64,000 nucleotides of DNA from Taibaiella koreensis (lineage in GTDB: Bacteria; Bacteroidota; Bacteroidia; Chitinophagales; Chitinophagaceae). The translations under genes were made by a program, and so were the position numbers. The stretch covers positions 99,982-163,981 of the forward strand of contig NZ_QVNU01000010.1 of the NCBI RefSeq assembly GCF_003545715.1. The letters are read 5' to 3'. Below the pieces are notes generated by a model. It saw nothing but the letters and a program-made list of their open reading frames with translations, was not told the DNA's origin and did not search any database. Positions 17,754-27,244 of this stretch are shown piece by piece. Position 1 is the first letter of the stretch; the number at the start of each line of letters is the position of its first letter.

Positions 17754-19607
17754 ATGACGCCTGCCGGAATACTAAAGCTGTTTTGCTTTGTCCTTCTTAT
17801 TCTTATGCTGCCTGTTGCCAGTCCGGCACAGCATAATGAATTGCCGGCAATAGGGAACAATAAGGAGAGCCGTATAAAAGAGGGTATCGAGTCGGGCAAG
17901 GAGCTTATCCAGGATGGCTATTATGATTCCGCTATCGCACTCTTCCGCAACCTGCGGCCTATGTGTAAGGGGATACATGATGAAACAAGACTCGTATCCC
18001 TGATCAATAATTATATCGGATCAACCTATATTTTCAAAGGCAATTTTGACCATGCCGTACAATACCTTTCCCTGGCGGCCGCAACCCTTATCGATAGTCC
18101 CGCAGTCCATTCCATGCTGCTCATCAGAATATATAACAATCTTTCCGTAGCCCTCAACCGTATTTCGGAAAATGAAAGCGCATTGCTTTATCTCGATAAG
18201 GCCGAAGCCATAGCGATGCAGTACGGCCTGATAAAAATGCTGCCCGGTATATTGATCAACCAGGGACGGATCTACAAGGAAATGCAGCAGTGGGAAAAAA
18301 GCAAAAGCAGGTTTGACCAGGTGCTGCGCCTGCTGGATACTGTTACCATCGAAAGTAATCTTTTGGGTCTGTCCCAGCTTGAAATAAGACAGATCAGCTA
18401 TACGAACCTGGGGCAGCTGTACCTAACGCAAAATGATATACAAACGGCCCTGTTTTACTTTCAAAAAAGCAGTAAAATACTGTCGTCCCGGTCCAATCCT
18501 TACTACCAGGTACCCAACCTGATTGGTCTGGGCAGGGTTTACCTGAGCCAAAAGCATTATGATCTTGCCGGAAAGTACCTGACGGATGCGATGGCGCTTG
18601 CTCAGAAAAGTGGCATAGGGGATGGCATATCCGAAGCCGCTCACTATTTGTCGGACCTGTATGCAGCAACGGGAAAATTTGAAAAAGCTTATCAATTCCA
18701 TTTTGAATACAAAAAAATGGAAGACAGCATAAGACAAAACGAAAAGGCCAAAGAAGTAAGACAGCTGGAAGCCAAATACCGTATCGTCGAAAAAGACAAG
18801 AAGCTGGCGGAGAGCCGGCTGCTACGTGCGCAGCAGGAACGTTTGCTCAAGAACCGGAACCTTTGGATACTGCTGATCTCGGTCATCGCTCTTTTGGTGA
18901 CCATTATCCTCATCGTCATGTTCCGTAGCTACCGGCAGAAGCAAAGGATACAGCAGCAGAATTTATACACCCTTGAAAAAGACAAGCAGATTGCCGTGAT
19001 GAAAGCGATGCTTGAAGGAGAGGAGAAAGAAAGAGGACGTATAGCCGGCAATCTTCACGATGGCATCGGAAGCATTATTTCGGCGGTAAAGATGAATTTT
19101 AGTATTCTAAAGCTGGCTCATTTTGAAAACCGGGATATCTATAATAAGGGAATGGTATTGCTGGATGAAGCCGCTAAAGAGATCAGGGCTACGGCGCATA
19201 ACCTGATGCCTGAGATATTGGTACAGGAGGGTTTAGAGGCCGCTGTCCGTAATTTTTGCAAACGGATGGAGCAGACCCGGCTGCTCCAGATTGAATGCCA
19301 GATGAACGGCGACTTTTCCAGAATAGAAAAGGACATGGCCTTGCTGGTGTACCGTATCGTACAGGAGCTGGTCAGTAACGTAGTGAAACATGCAATGGCT
19401 GCCCATGCCCTGGTTCAGATCAATTACAGCGATGGACTTTTAATGATAGCAGTAGAGGACAATGGCTGCGGCATGCTGGAGCACGATGGCGCCGGGGGCA
19501 TGGGATTGCGCAGCATTAAAGAAAAAGTAGGTATGCTTAACGGCTTGATGAGTGTCGAAAGCATTGCTGCAGAAGGAACACAGGTTTATATCGAAATTGA
19601 TTGCTGA
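17754..19607 (+). CDS. TPR-containing sensor histidine kinase (NarL/HisKA_3 type)
   Basis: 617 residues. A signal peptide or first membrane segment (residues 5-25) precedes a periplasmic region of about six TPR-like helical repeats (~40-330: YYDSAIALFRNL, NNYIGSTYIFKGNFDHAV, YTNLGQLYLTQNDIQTAL). A coiled coil follows, then a membrane helix (LWILLISVIALLVTIILIVM, about 370-392). The HisKA_3 phosphoacceptor region has GRIAGNLHDGIGS with His435. The HATPase domain has QELVSNVVKHA (N box), VEDNGCGM and GAGGMGLRSIKEKV (G boxes). This is the common Bacteroidota TPR kinase that autophosphorylates and passes phosphate to a LuxR-type regulator. Its partner starts 17 bases downstream. Confidence 0.93.
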   Translation: MTPAGILKLFCFVLLILMLPVASPAQHNELPAIGNNKESRIKEGIESGKELIQDGYYDSAIALFRNLRPMCKGIHDETRLVSLINNYIGSTYIFKGNFDHAVQYLSLAAATLIDSPAVHSMLLIRIYNNLSVALNRISENESALLYLDKAEAIAMQYGLIKMLPGILINQGRIYKEMQQWEKSKSRFDQVLRLLDTVTIESNLLGLSQLEIRQISYTNLGQLYLTQNDIQTALFYFQKSSKILSSRSNPYYQVPNLIGLGRVYLSQKHYDLAGKYLTDAMALAQKSGIGDGISEAAHYLSDLYAATGKFEKAYQFHFEYKKMEDSIRQNEKAKEVRQLEAKYRIVEKDKKLAESRLLRAQQERLLKNRNLWILLISVIALLVTIILIVMFRSYRQKQRIQQQNLYTLEKDKQIAVMKAMLEGEEKERGRIAGNLHDGIGSIISAVKMNFSILKLAHFENRDIYNKGMVLLDEAAKEIRATAHNLMPEILVQEGLEAAVRNFCKRMEQTRLLQIECQMNGDFSRIEKDMALLVYRIVQELVSNVVKHAMAAHALVQINYSDGLLMIAVEDNGCGMLEHDGAGGMGLRSIKEKVGMLNGLMSVESIAAEGTQVYIEIDC

Positions 19608-19624
19608 CAATAATACCAGGCGTT

Positions 19625-20266
19625 ATGATCAGGGTTTCCATATTAGATGATCAGTACATTGTGCTGAACGGTATACAGCAAATGCTGGCAGACAATACCA
19701 TCGTACAGCTTACCGGCATGTACCGTAGTAAAGCCGAGCTGGAGGAAGGCCTGAAAGTTGAGGAGCCGGATGTATTGCTGCTCGACATAAGGATGCCGGG
19801 CGAAGATGGCGTTAGCATTGCCGAATGGCTCTCGGAACAGTGGCCGGAGATAAAAATATTGGCGCTGACCAATTTTGATACGACACAATATGTGACGAAG
19901 ATGATGCAGGCTGGTGTGAAGGGGTATCTGCTCAAAAATACGGACCTCAACACGCTGGTAGATGCTATCCGGTGCGTTTACCAGGATGAGCAATATATTG
20001 AACCCGGCCTGAAAGAGCAGATCGTGAGCGAATCGTTGCAGCTAAAAAAGCAGAAAGGCCACATCCCCTCGCTTACCAGGAGAGAGAAGGAAATATTAAG
20101 GCTCATCGTCAGAGAACATGCCTCGAGCAAGGAGATAGCCGACAAGCTGTTTTTAAGCTTGAGGACTGTGGAAAGCCACCGTTATCATTTATTTCAGAAG
20201 CTGGACGTGAAAAATGTAACAGGCCTTGTAGCCAAAGCGCTTGAAATGGGATTGCTTCTGGGCTGA
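19625..20266 (+). CDS. LuxR/NarL-family response regulator
   Basis: 213 residues from the ATG at 19625 (MIRVSILDDQ); a frame from 19601 overlaps the kinase stop and adds eight unlikely residues. The receiver domain has the acidic pair Asp8/Asp9, phosphoacceptor Asp54 in VLLLDIRMPGEDG, Thr near LALTNFD and Lys in GVKGYLLK. The C-terminal LuxR helix-turn-helix reads LTRREKEILRLI ... SSKEIADKLFLSLRTVESHR. It is phosphorylated by the kinase at 17754 and binds DNA. Target genes are unknown; the palindrome at 17663 is a candidate. Confidence 0.93.
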   Translation: MIRVSILDDQYIVLNGIQQMLADNTIVQLTGMYRSKAELEEGLKVEEPDVLLLDIRMPGEDGVSIAEWLSEQWPEIKILALTNFDTTQYVTKMMQAGVKGYLLKNTDLNTLVDAIRCVYQDEQYIEPGLKEQIVSESLQLKKQKGHIPSLTRREKEILRLIVREHASSKEIADKLFLSLRTVESHRYHLFQKLDVKNVTGLVAKALEMGLLLG

Positions 20267-20315
20267 AAGCAGCTTTTGTCCGGAAAGATAGCAGGATAGG
20301 CTATCTTCGAAAACA

Positions 20316-20927
20316 TCACTCCTTCCAGCGTACATTTAAGACCTTCTCTCCGGCAGGTATTTCGATCTCTTTTATCAGGTCTTCCTTGTAGAAGGTATTG
20401 TAGTTTTCCCGGGAGTAGTGATCGGCCTGCCCGCCGTAGTTATCATAGCTGCTGCCTTGATAACGGTCGTAGGTACGCGTGGACGACTTGTCGACCGTAA
20501 CGCACAGAAAGTATTTTCCCGGCTTCAGGTTCGGGAAGCCAAATTTGCCTTCCACATTGGCCAGGCACCAATAGCTATACCGGTGCGCCGTACTATCCAT
20601 CGATGGTACTTTTATCATACCCTTTTTTACCTGGACGCCCTTCTTCTTCATATCATACCATTCTCTGAAATAAGGTGTATTGGGAAACAGGTAGATAGTC
20701 TTAAAGCCATCGCCGAATTCAACGCCCTTGGTTTTCGAATAGAGCACTCCATTGACGGTAGCGGGGCCGGGTGCTAAGGCATTTTTGGCGGCAATGGAGT
20801 CGAAGGGCTGTGTGGGAAAAACCTCTTCGATTGATGATTTAATATCGTTGGGTTGTACATATTGGCCGCTTGCGGTAGCTGTAATTACTATACCGGCTAT
20901 GGCAGCGCAGAATAATTTCTTCATCAT
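20316..20927 (-). CDS. secreted protein with carboxypeptidase-regulatory/CnaB-like fold (hypothetical)
   Basis: 203 residues from the ATG at 20925-20927; the frame is open further upstream, but the MMKKLFCAAIAGIVITATAS signal peptide fixes the start. The mature part has beta-type sequence with NLKPGKYFLCVTVDKSST, the pattern of a carboxypeptidase-regulatory or SpaA/CnaB-like domain. A Tyr/Asp/Gly-rich stretch (YDRYQGSSYDNYGG) follows, then EIPAGEKVLNVRWKE. No T9SS tail. Probably periplasmic or outer-membrane associated. It converges with the response regulator and diverges from the SDR gene. Confidence 0.7.
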   Translation of the reverse strand: MMKKLFCAAIAGIVITATASGQYVQPNDIKSSIEEVFPTQPFDSIAAKNALAPGPATVNGVLYSKTKGVEFGDGFKTIYLFPNTPYFREWYDMKKKGVQVKKGMIKVPSMDSTAHRYSYWCLANVEGKFGFPNLKPGKYFLCVTVDKSSTRTYDRYQGSSYDNYGGQADHYSRENYNTFYKEDLIKEIEIPAGEKVLNVRWKE

Positions 20928-21138
20928 TGGAATGGGGGCAAATATTAATAAACCGTAGCGGCCGTTGTTGCTTACATGCGAAATTATACAATAGATGCTG
21001 AGCGGAAATACCTGCTTCCCGGTAGATTTGCCGGCAGGCAACTACCTATTCCCGATAAGGATACATCATTTCCCGATACAGCTACAGACAATATTAAAAG
21101 CCGGCCCATCTTTGCATCATCATTTAAAAACGAAAAAG

Positions 21139-22005
21139 ATGGAAACGAAAAAAGTATGGCTGGTAACCGGTGCATCCAAGGGACTTGGTTTGTCCCTGGT
21201 AAAAAAGCTGCTGCAAGAGGGCTTTCGCGTGGTGGCAACAACAAGAGATGTAGCGTCCCTGACTAAGGAGATCCCAGCCTCCCCGGCTGACTTTCTACCG
21301 CTCGCGGTAAGGCTGACGGATAATGACGATGTGAAGAAAGCTATCGAACAAAGTATAGCACATTTCGGACAATTGGATGTAGTGGTCAACAATGCCGGCT
21401 ATGGGCAGATCGGTACGCTGGAAGAACTGACAGACGAAGAAGCCAGGAGCAATTTCGATGTCAATGTCTTTGGCGCGCTGAACGTGATCCGGAATGTGAT
21501 GCCCTATTTGAGAGAACGCAGATCGGGACACGTAATCAATATCGCTTCTGTAGGCGGCTATTTCGGTAGCTTCCCGGGCTGGGGTATCTATTGCGCAACC
21601 AAATTTGCCCTCGCGGGCCTCACGGAAAGCCTCGCAGAAGAGATCCGGGAATTCGGGCTGAAGGCTACCGTCATTTACCCGGGCTATTTCCGCACCGACT
21701 TTCTATCGCAGGGTTCTATTAAGACACCACAGCGCGCCATCGGAGCCTATGAAGCCGCCAGGAAGCTGGAACAGGCACATCTTGATGATATCAATGGCAA
21801 CCAGGCCAATGATCCCGAAAAAGCGGCCGGGGTGCTGATCGCCATCAGCAGGGAAAAGAATCCGCCGGTGCACTTGTTCCTGGGACAGGATGCTTACGGT
21901 GTGTTTAAAAGAAAAAATGAGCTTATCGCCAATGATGTAGCGCAATGGCAAGACCTTACCGTATCCACCGCGATAACCGCTCAGGAAAATAATGTCGTAA
22001 ATTAG
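21139..22005 (+). CDS. short-chain dehydrogenase/reductase (SDR)
   Basis: 288 residues from the ATG at 21139 (METKKVWLVTGASKGLG). The open frame extends upstream to 20995 but that part overlaps the divergent promoter. Classical SDR motifs: TGASKGLG (cofactor loop, residues ~10-17), NNAGYG (~87-92), active-site Ser in INIASVGGYFG and YCATK (Tyr/Lys). Length and C-terminus match the oxidoreductases often annotated as SDR family with AraC partners. It likely reduces a small carbonyl compound with NADP(H). The AraC gene at 22010 starts 4 bases after its stop, so the two are one operon. Confidence 0.92.
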   Translation: METKKVWLVTGASKGLGLSLVKKLLQEGFRVVATTRDVASLTKEIPASPADFLPLAVRLTDNDDVKKAIEQSIAHFGQLDVVVNNAGYGQIGTLEELTDEEARSNFDVNVFGALNVIRNVMPYLRERRSGHVINIASVGGYFGSFPGWGIYCATKFALAGLTESLAEEIREFGLKATVIYPGYFRTDFLSQGSIKTPQRAIGAYEAARKLEQAHLDDINGNQANDPEKAAGVLIAISREKNPPVHLFLGQDAYGVFKRKNELIANDVAQWQDLTVSTAITAQENNVVN

Positions 22006-22009
22006 CGCA

Positions 22010-22924
22010 ATGGACAAGACATTCCGCTTTCGGTCGCTATCCGATTTTCACCGCTTCTGCGGTTTACCTGCGCCGGAGCATCCGCTCATCAGCCTTATCG
22101 ACTACAGTAAGGTTGTTTATCCTCTTCAGGGCAATGAGCTGAAATGGATACAGGACTTCTATTCCATAGGGTTAAAGCGGAACGTCAGTGCCCGGTTCAA
22201 CTACGGACAGCAGCCCTATGACTTTGACTCCGGTGTGCTTACCTTCGTCTCTCCGCTCCAGTTCCTGAAAGCAGAGATGAATCCGGATGCGGTAGCGGCG
22301 CCCAGTGGCTGGTTGTTGCTGATCCATCCCGATTTTATATGGAATACTTCGCTGGCGGCCAAGATAAAATCTTATGATTTTTTCCAGTACGCGGTGAATG
22401 AAGCCCTTTTTCTTTCTGAAAAGGAAGAGCAGGTCATTGTATCGATATTGCAGCAAATAGCGCAGGAATATCAGTCCAATATCGACAAATTCAGCCAGGA
22501 GCTCATCATTGCCCAGATAGAACTGCTGCTGATCTATTCGGAAAGGTTTTATGAAAGGCAGTTCATTACCCGGAAAAAAGCCAACCACGAATTGGTTGCT
22601 CATTTTGAGCAGATCCTTGCACGACATTTTGATGAGCGCAACCTGGCGGGTAAAGGGATGCCAACAGTAACAACCATAGCAGCACAGATGAATATTTCGC
22701 CCAGTTACCTGGGAAAGCTCCTGCGCATGCATACCCAGCAAAATACCCAGCAGCATATCCAGAACCGGCTGATCGATCATGCAAAGGAACGGCTGAGCAC
22801 CACGAATATGTCGGTAAGCGAAATAGCCTATGAGCTGGGATTTGAGCATCCGCAATCTTTCAGCAAACTCTTCAGACAAAAGACCAGTCAGTCGCCACTG
22901 GCCTTCCGGCAGGCCTTTCATTAA
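22010..22924 (+). CDS. AraC-family transcriptional regulator
   Basis: 304 residues. The N-terminal ~180 residues form a cupin-like sensor half with DSGVLTFVSPLQ. The C-terminal AraC domain has PTVTTIAAQMNISPSYLGKL and SVSEIAYELGFEHPQSFSKL, ending KTSQSPLAFRQAF. Domain order and length are normal for the family. It is translationally coupled to the SDR gene (4-base gap) and is likely the local regulator of that operon. A strong terminator follows directly. Confidence 0.92.
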   Translation: MDKTFRFRSLSDFHRFCGLPAPEHPLISLIDYSKVVYPLQGNELKWIQDFYSIGLKRNVSARFNYGQQPYDFDSGVLTFVSPLQFLKAEMNPDAVAAPSGWLLLIHPDFIWNTSLAAKIKSYDFFQYAVNEALFLSEKEEQVIVSILQQIAQEYQSNIDKFSQELIIAQIELLLIYSERFYERQFITRKKANHELVAHFEQILARHFDERNLAGKGMPTVTTIAAQMNISPSYLGKLLRMHTQQNTQQHIQNRLIDHAKERLSTTNMSVSEIAYELGFEHPQSFSKLFRQKTSQSPLAFRQAFH

Positions 22925-22964
22925 AAAGATCAGGGCGCTTCTGGTGAAGTGCCCTGATCTTTTT
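22923..22964 (+). terminator. rho-independent terminator
   Basis: AAAAAGATCAGGGC and GCCCTGATCTTTTT pair around an inner CTTC/GAAG stem, starting inside the AraC stop codon. It ends the SDR/AraC operon. Confidence 0.9.
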
Positions 22965-22966
22965 AA

Positions 22967-22987
22967 TCTGACTATCCGGATATAGGA
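22967..22987. repeat. dispersed palindromic repeat, copy 1
   Basis: TCTGACTATCCGGATATAGG plus one more matching base is identical to the copy at 32801-32821. The centre TATCCGGATA is self-complementary. An inverted near-copy lies at 23308-23327 (19 of 20 bases match over GACTATCCGGATATAGGAAA). Confidence 0.6.
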
Positions 22988-23307
22988 AATCAGCTAAAAT
23001 AGTAGCAATAAAGAAATAATCCTTTGGGTCAATGATTAAAACGTTGATCTATGACCCTATGCCCGGCAATGCTGCATTAAAGTTGCTATCTGTTTTTAAG
23101 CCTGGGTGCGCCGGCCACAAAAAAACAGCGGAGCATTGTTTTTTTGCCGCCTTTTTTATTTCTTTTTTGGCGGAGCAACTTTTCTCATGAGCGCCATAAC
23201 AAGCAATGAACATAGATGCGAATAAAAAAGAAAAGATAGTAACACCAAACAAAAAGAGGGGTAAAACAAAGCGTCCCAGTTGATATTTATAGACGTGCAA
23301 AACTTTG
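22988..23307. other. intergenic, no convincing gene
   Basis: An AT-rich stretch between two inverted copies of the palindromic repeat. A minus-strand frame at 23049-23300 (83 codons) has a hydrophobic segment but no start context or family and is not trusted. Confidence 0.4.
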
Positions 23308-23327
23308 TTTCCTTTATCCGGATAGTC
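23308..23327. repeat. dispersed palindromic repeat, inverted copy
   Basis: Reverse complement matches GACTATCCGGATATAGGAAA at 22970-22989 with one mismatch. Together the two copies flank a ~320-base spacer. The 257 bases from here to the next gene show no coding frame. Confidence 0.55.
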
Positions 23328-23584
23328 AATCTTTTTTAATAACTGGTGGCATGTAAAAACAACCGGCGACCGAATGCCATATCGTATATCCTTCCCGTAC
23401 CTCAGGAAGCGATCTCATGCGATTTTTTTAGCCGTAAGAAAGTATCTTTTCGCTCTTCTTGCCAGTCCCGGCACGCCATCTTTCACTTCACTGGCATAGG
23501 TAATGCCTTTGTTTATATGGTTCAATATTAAATGTATCTTTTCTTGATTCAGCGATTATTTTTGGTACACCAATAATTCAATTT

Positions 23585-24328
23585 ATGAAAATCTGTATCG
23601 CTACATCACTCTTCCTGTCTTCCGTATTGTTGTTGAAGACGAACCTTGCCACTGCCCAGGCAGCCATTGGCACCACAACGCCCGATGCTTCTGCCATGCT
23701 CGACATTACTGCCACGGGCAAAGGCTTGCTGGTACCACGTATGCCTTTGGCCAGCCGCCCCGCTTCGCCGGCAACCGGCCTGCTCATTTACCAGACGGAC
23801 AATACGCCTGGCTTTTACGTGTACAATGGCTCGGCCTGGACGCCGGTAACTGCTACGCCTGCCCGCGACAGCACAGTGATCATTACGCCTGCGGTGGGCG
23901 CCTATAGAGCAGGTACGCCGGCACTGGGGCCGCTTTTTTTCAGTCCCGTACCCTACCAGAGTCCGCAGGCAAGCGTTTACTATGACAATACCGCTGCAAC
24001 GACTACCAATGGCACTACGCAAACGACAGCTTATATAGTGCCTGCCGCTTGTACTTTTAATCGTCTGTACGTGGCAAGCCGTGTAGTACCTGGTGGCTCG
24101 CTTATCGGCGGAGCCAATACCATTACGATCACGCTATATAAAAACGGTGTGTCGACCGGTCTTACTGCTTCCGCCACAGCCGCGCTGGCCGTGGGCTCAA
24201 CGGGATCGGGTCAAAGCACGGGCACTACAACCGTTTCCGTGGTGCCGGGAGATATACTCTCTTACAGTTTTACACAGACCAACCAGGAGCCTGCTACGCT
24301 GTTTACCGTTATGCTGAAAGGGTACTAA
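23585..24328 (+). CDS. secreted adhesin/tail-fibre-like protein
   Basis: 247 residues. Signal peptide [19 protein letters not shown], cleavage near ATAQA. The mature N-terminus ([20 protein letters not shown], then LLVPRM) is the hallmark opening of many Bacteroidota secreted proteins that resemble phage tail fibres. Residues ~110-247 are Thr/Ser/Gly-rich beta sequence with [11 protein letters not shown]. No T9SS tail. Probably outer-membrane or surface material; the ligand is unknown. It precedes a T9SS cargo gene by 94 bases on the same strand and may be co-expressed with it. Confidence 0.72.
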   Translation: MKICIATSLFLSSVLLLKTNLATAQAAIGTTTPDASAMLDITATGKGLLVPRMPLASRPASPATGLLIYQTDNTPGFYVYNGSAWTPVTATPARDSTVIITPAVGAYRAGTPALGPLFFSPVPYQSPQASVYYDNTAATTTNGTTQTTAYIVPAACTFNRLYVASRVVPGGSLIGGANTITITLYKNGVSTGLTASATAALAVGSTGSGQSTGTTTVSVVPGDILSYSFTQTNQEPATLFTVMLKGY

Positions 24329-24422
24329 GTTGCCATCGGACCCAACCCAATTGTTTTCCTCATCCGGGCACTTTTGTCAGCCGTACAATAGCTGGTGAAG
24401 TCTTAGACCTAAAATCAAAAAC

Positions 24423-25403
24423 ATGAAACGCTTAGCATTTTTAATAGCAATGGGAGGCATGGCCACGGTAACCCGGGCCCAGCTGGCCACGGGAAGCGCC
24501 GGCCTGCTGATCAAAGCGGGTACGCCCCTTGCCAGCCAGGGACTGGTATTGACACCCGCTACCGACCTGACCTTGCAGAACGATACGATACGCTTGTCCA
24601 ATACACCGACTACAGCCGGCAGCGGTAGCAGCATCGCAAGGGTATACACTATTTCCCCCTCGCTTACCTTTTCGGGTATGGCGGGTATTCATTATGCCGC
24701 ACCGGAGCTGGGCGTCAACCAGGAAGGTACCCTGTCCATGATCAATGCCAGTCCCGGTGGCGGCTTCCTGCGCTTTAACAGCACGGCGAGCACCAACAAT
24801 ACTTATTATGTTTACAGCTCCGGAATGCCCACTATCGTATTGAACAGGATCACAGCAACCAGCACCAGCATTCCTTTGCCTGTCCATTATCGGGACTTCG
24901 CGGCAGCGCCTGGCTCCTCTTGCTCTATACAGCTGATCTGGCATGCCGATGGAGCGCAGCCCGGCAATTTCCAGATAGAACGTAGTACGGACGGTAAATC
25001 GTTCAGCGCAATACAAGCAAGTGTATTGCAAACCGGTAATCTGTTTTCCTTAACCGATCTTTCGCCCTTGCCGGGAATGAATAGCTATCGCCTGGCGATC
25101 AGCGAACAGGGTAGGGCGGCCTTGTACAGCCAGGTGATCACGGCGACCAGTCCCTGCCAACGGGCCGGCGAAACGAAGATTTATCCAAATCCTGCCGGCG
25201 CGTCCGTTACCGTAACGCTGAGTCAGGTACCACAGGGAATGGCAACGATCGAGCTGCTGGGGATGGATGGCAGGTTGCTCAAAACATTCCATACTGCAGT
25301 ACAGAACTGCATCCTCGGGTTGCAGGATATAGCACCGGGTAGCTATTGCCTGAAAATAGGGAACGGCGTATCTAATGAAAGCATCAAGCTTGTAAAGCAG
25401 TAA
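24423..25403 (+). CDS. secreted protein with T9SS type A sorting domain
   Basis: 326 residues. Signal peptide MKRLAFLIAMGGMATVTRA. Middle part of beta-type sequence including an Ig/FN3-like module (FQIERSTDGKSFSAIQ ... NSYRLAISEQG) that usually precedes the signal. The C-terminal ~75 residues (KIYPNPAGASVTVTLSQVP ... LLGMDGRLLKTF ... GSYCLKIG ... SIKLVKQ) are a T9SS type A sorting domain. It is exported across the outer membrane by T9SS. Machinery genes are not in this window. A terminator follows 21 bases after the stop. Confidence 0.85.
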   Translation: MKRLAFLIAMGGMATVTRAQLATGSAGLLIKAGTPLASQGLVLTPATDLTLQNDTIRLSNTPTTAGSGSSIARVYTISPSLTFSGMAGIHYAAPELGVNQEGTLSMINASPGGGFLRFNSTASTNNTYYVYSSGMPTIVLNRITATSTSIPLPVHYRDFAAAPGSSCSIQLIWHADGAQPGNFQIERSTDGKSFSAIQASVLQTGNLFSLTDLSPLPGMNSYRLAISEQGRAALYSQVITATSPCQRAGETKIYPNPAGASVTVTLSQVPQGMATIELLGMDGRLLKTFHTAVQNCILGLQDIAPGSYCLKIGNGVSNESIKLVKQ

Positions 25404-25424
25404 AGAATATCCTGCTGACTACTC

Positions 25425-25455
25425 AAAAGCCATGGCAAATGCTATGGCTTTTTTT
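25425..25455 (+). terminator. rho-independent terminator
   Basis: AAAAGCCATGGC-AAAT-GCTATGGCTTTTTTT: near-perfect stem and T-run, 21 bases after the stop at 25403. Confidence 0.85.
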
Positions 25456-25602
25456 ACGTTCCTGCTGCAAATGATTCCCTTTATAAATCTTGCTATTTTT
25501 TTTGAGCAAGATATTCAATAGTATTCAGGTTAAGTAAGAGTGTCTTTGTTGTAAATTAATAATAGTAATAAATTCTATTTATTGAAAAAAAATTTACAAA
25601 TA

Positions 25603-27147
25603 ATGAGATCACACAAAAAGATGGTTTTAATGTTGTCGGCGCTCACGGCTTTGAGCATGGCCGCCTGTAAAAAATCCTTCCTGGAACGAAAGCCTACAGA
25701 TCAGGCTGTTACGGAAGATGTTTTCAAAACGGTTGAAGGCGCCCAGGCTGCCGTACAGGGTATGAACCGCCTGATTTACCGGATCGGGGACGAAACCAAC
25801 AGCTTCAGCTTCCTATCCCAGTGCCTCACCTACGACCTGATGGGGGAGGATATGCCCATCAACAGTTTCGGATCCAACTGGTTCGTTGCGGAGTACAGTT
25901 ATATAGCAGCACGCGTCCCCGTCGACAATGGCCTGTATGCCTGGGGCTACTACTACCAATTCGTCAATAACGCCAACTTTATCATTGCCAATGTAGGCAA
26001 CGTAGTTGGCGATCAGGGTGCAAAGGATATGGTAAAAGCACAGGCGCTGACTTACCGCGCATGGGCCTATTTTAACCTTTGCCGTTTGTATCAGCATACC
26101 TATAAAGCTATCGTTAGCGGAAGCGGCACCAAATGGCCCGGCCCTGTAACCAAAGCGCCGGCCGTGCCCTTGTATGCAGCCCCTACACAGACACCGGCTC
26201 CCAGAGCTGCAATGGAGACGGTATACAAACAGATCACCGACGATCTTACCGCAGCAATCGCCCTGTTCGATGGTTCCGGTGTGAACCGTAGCACCAAATC
26301 GGAGATCGATGGCCATGTGGCCAGAGGTATCTATGCCCGCGTCGCGCTGGAAATGCAGGATTGGGACAAGGCCGCTACTTATGCTAAAGAAGCGCGTGCC
26401 GGCTTTACGTATATGACACCTGCCGACATTGGCGCCGGGTTCAATTCTGTGGGTAATGCCGAATGGATCTGGGGCGCTGCCATGAATACCGAGCAGAGCG
26501 CACCCTGGTATTCCTTCCTGGCGCAAATGGACCAGGACAACAATATGCATAGTTCCCGCCAACAGAAGATGATTAACAGGCAGCTATACAACAAATACCT
26601 GGATACTACCGGTGATGCCCGTAAAGTATGGTGGACCAAGACCGGCGATCAGGCGGCCGGCTATGTTCCTTACTCCCAGCGTAAATTCAGGGCGGTTACC
26701 AAAGGTAGTTACATAGGCGATTATCCGCTGATGCGTGCCGGCGAAATGGCGCTGACAGAGGCTGAAGCGCTGGCCCAGCAAAACAAAATAGCGGAAGCGG
26801 CTGCCGTATTCAATGAATTTGTGCAAACCAGGAGACCTAATTACACTGCGCCCACCAATAGCTCCGATACGCTAATCAAGGAGATCTGGATCCAGCGCCG
26901 TATCGAGCTCTGGGGCGAAGGTTTCCGTTTCTTCGATATTAAGCGGCAACAAGCCAGCTTTACGGCGGTAAAGTTGCTTCCTAACCAGATCGGCCTTGTG
27001 AGAACTGTGGCTCAGGGTCATATCGTACGCATTGCAGGAACGTCCAGCATGAACTTCGGACAATATGCCGCCGCATTTCTGTGGCGCATCCCGTCGGGTG
27101 AATTCCTGGCCAACAGGACCCTGGGTACAGCAGACCAGAATCCTTAA
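25603..27147 (+). CDS. SusD/RagB-family outer-membrane lipoprotein (copy 1)
   Basis: 514 residues from the ATG at 25603; a TTG at 25582 opens the same frame but lies before the signal. Lipobox SMAAC puts the lipid Cys near residue 22, followed by KKSFLERKPTDQ, the usual SusD start. The body has the RagB/SusD layout: GAQAAVQGMNRLIYR, a TPR-like KAQALTYRAWAYFNLCRLYQ, YPLMRAGEMALTEAEALAQQ, and the C-terminal IWIQRRIELWGEGFRFFDIK. SusD proteins bind glycans or peptides at the cell surface and cap a SusC TonB-dependent channel. No susC is adjacent. A near-identical copy follows at 27547. Confidence 0.93.
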   Translation: MRSHKKMVLMLSALTALSMAACKKSFLERKPTDQAVTEDVFKTVEGAQAAVQGMNRLIYRIGDETNSFSFLSQCLTYDLMGEDMPINSFGSNWFVAEYSYIAARVPVDNGLYAWGYYYQFVNNANFIIANVGNVVGDQGAKDMVKAQALTYRAWAYFNLCRLYQHTYKAIVSGSGTKWPGPVTKAPAVPLYAAPTQTPAPRAAMETVYKQITDDLTAAIALFDGSGVNRSTKSEIDGHVARGIYARVALEMQDWDKAATYAKEARAGFTYMTPADIGAGFNSVGNAEWIWGAAMNTEQSAPWYSFLAQMDQDNNMHSSRQQKMINRQLYNKYLDTTGDARKVWWTKTGDQAAGYVPYSQRKFRAVTKGSYIGDYPLMRAGEMALTEAEALAQQNKIAEAAAVFNEFVQTRRPNYTAPTNSSDTLIKEIWIQRRIELWGEGFRFFDIKRQQASFTAVKLLPNQIGLVRTVAQGHIVRIAGTSSMNFGQYAAAFLWRIPSGEFLANRTLGTADQNP

Positions 27148-27212
27148 CCTGATGTGTCTGATGATTTTCTGCTAAGCCATTAAGTGAGCTGAATATTTTT
27201 TTATTGTGATTT

Positions 27213-27244
27213 CGCCCTGTGTGTCTACACGGGGCTTTTTTTAT
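27213..27244 (+). terminator. rho-independent terminator (duplicated)
   Basis: GCCCTGTGTG-TCT-ACACGGGGC followed by a T-run. The same sequence, with its flank ATTGTGATTTC, recurs at 29153 after the second susD. Confidence 0.85.

Noticed and set aside
23049..23300. 83-codon minus-strand frame with a hydrophobic segment
   Set aside because: Composition is AT-rich low complexity and there is no credible start or family.
25813..26562. Long antisense frames under both susD copies
   Set aside because: They mirror each other only because the susD genes are duplicated; the plus strand has clear SusD motifs and a lipobox.
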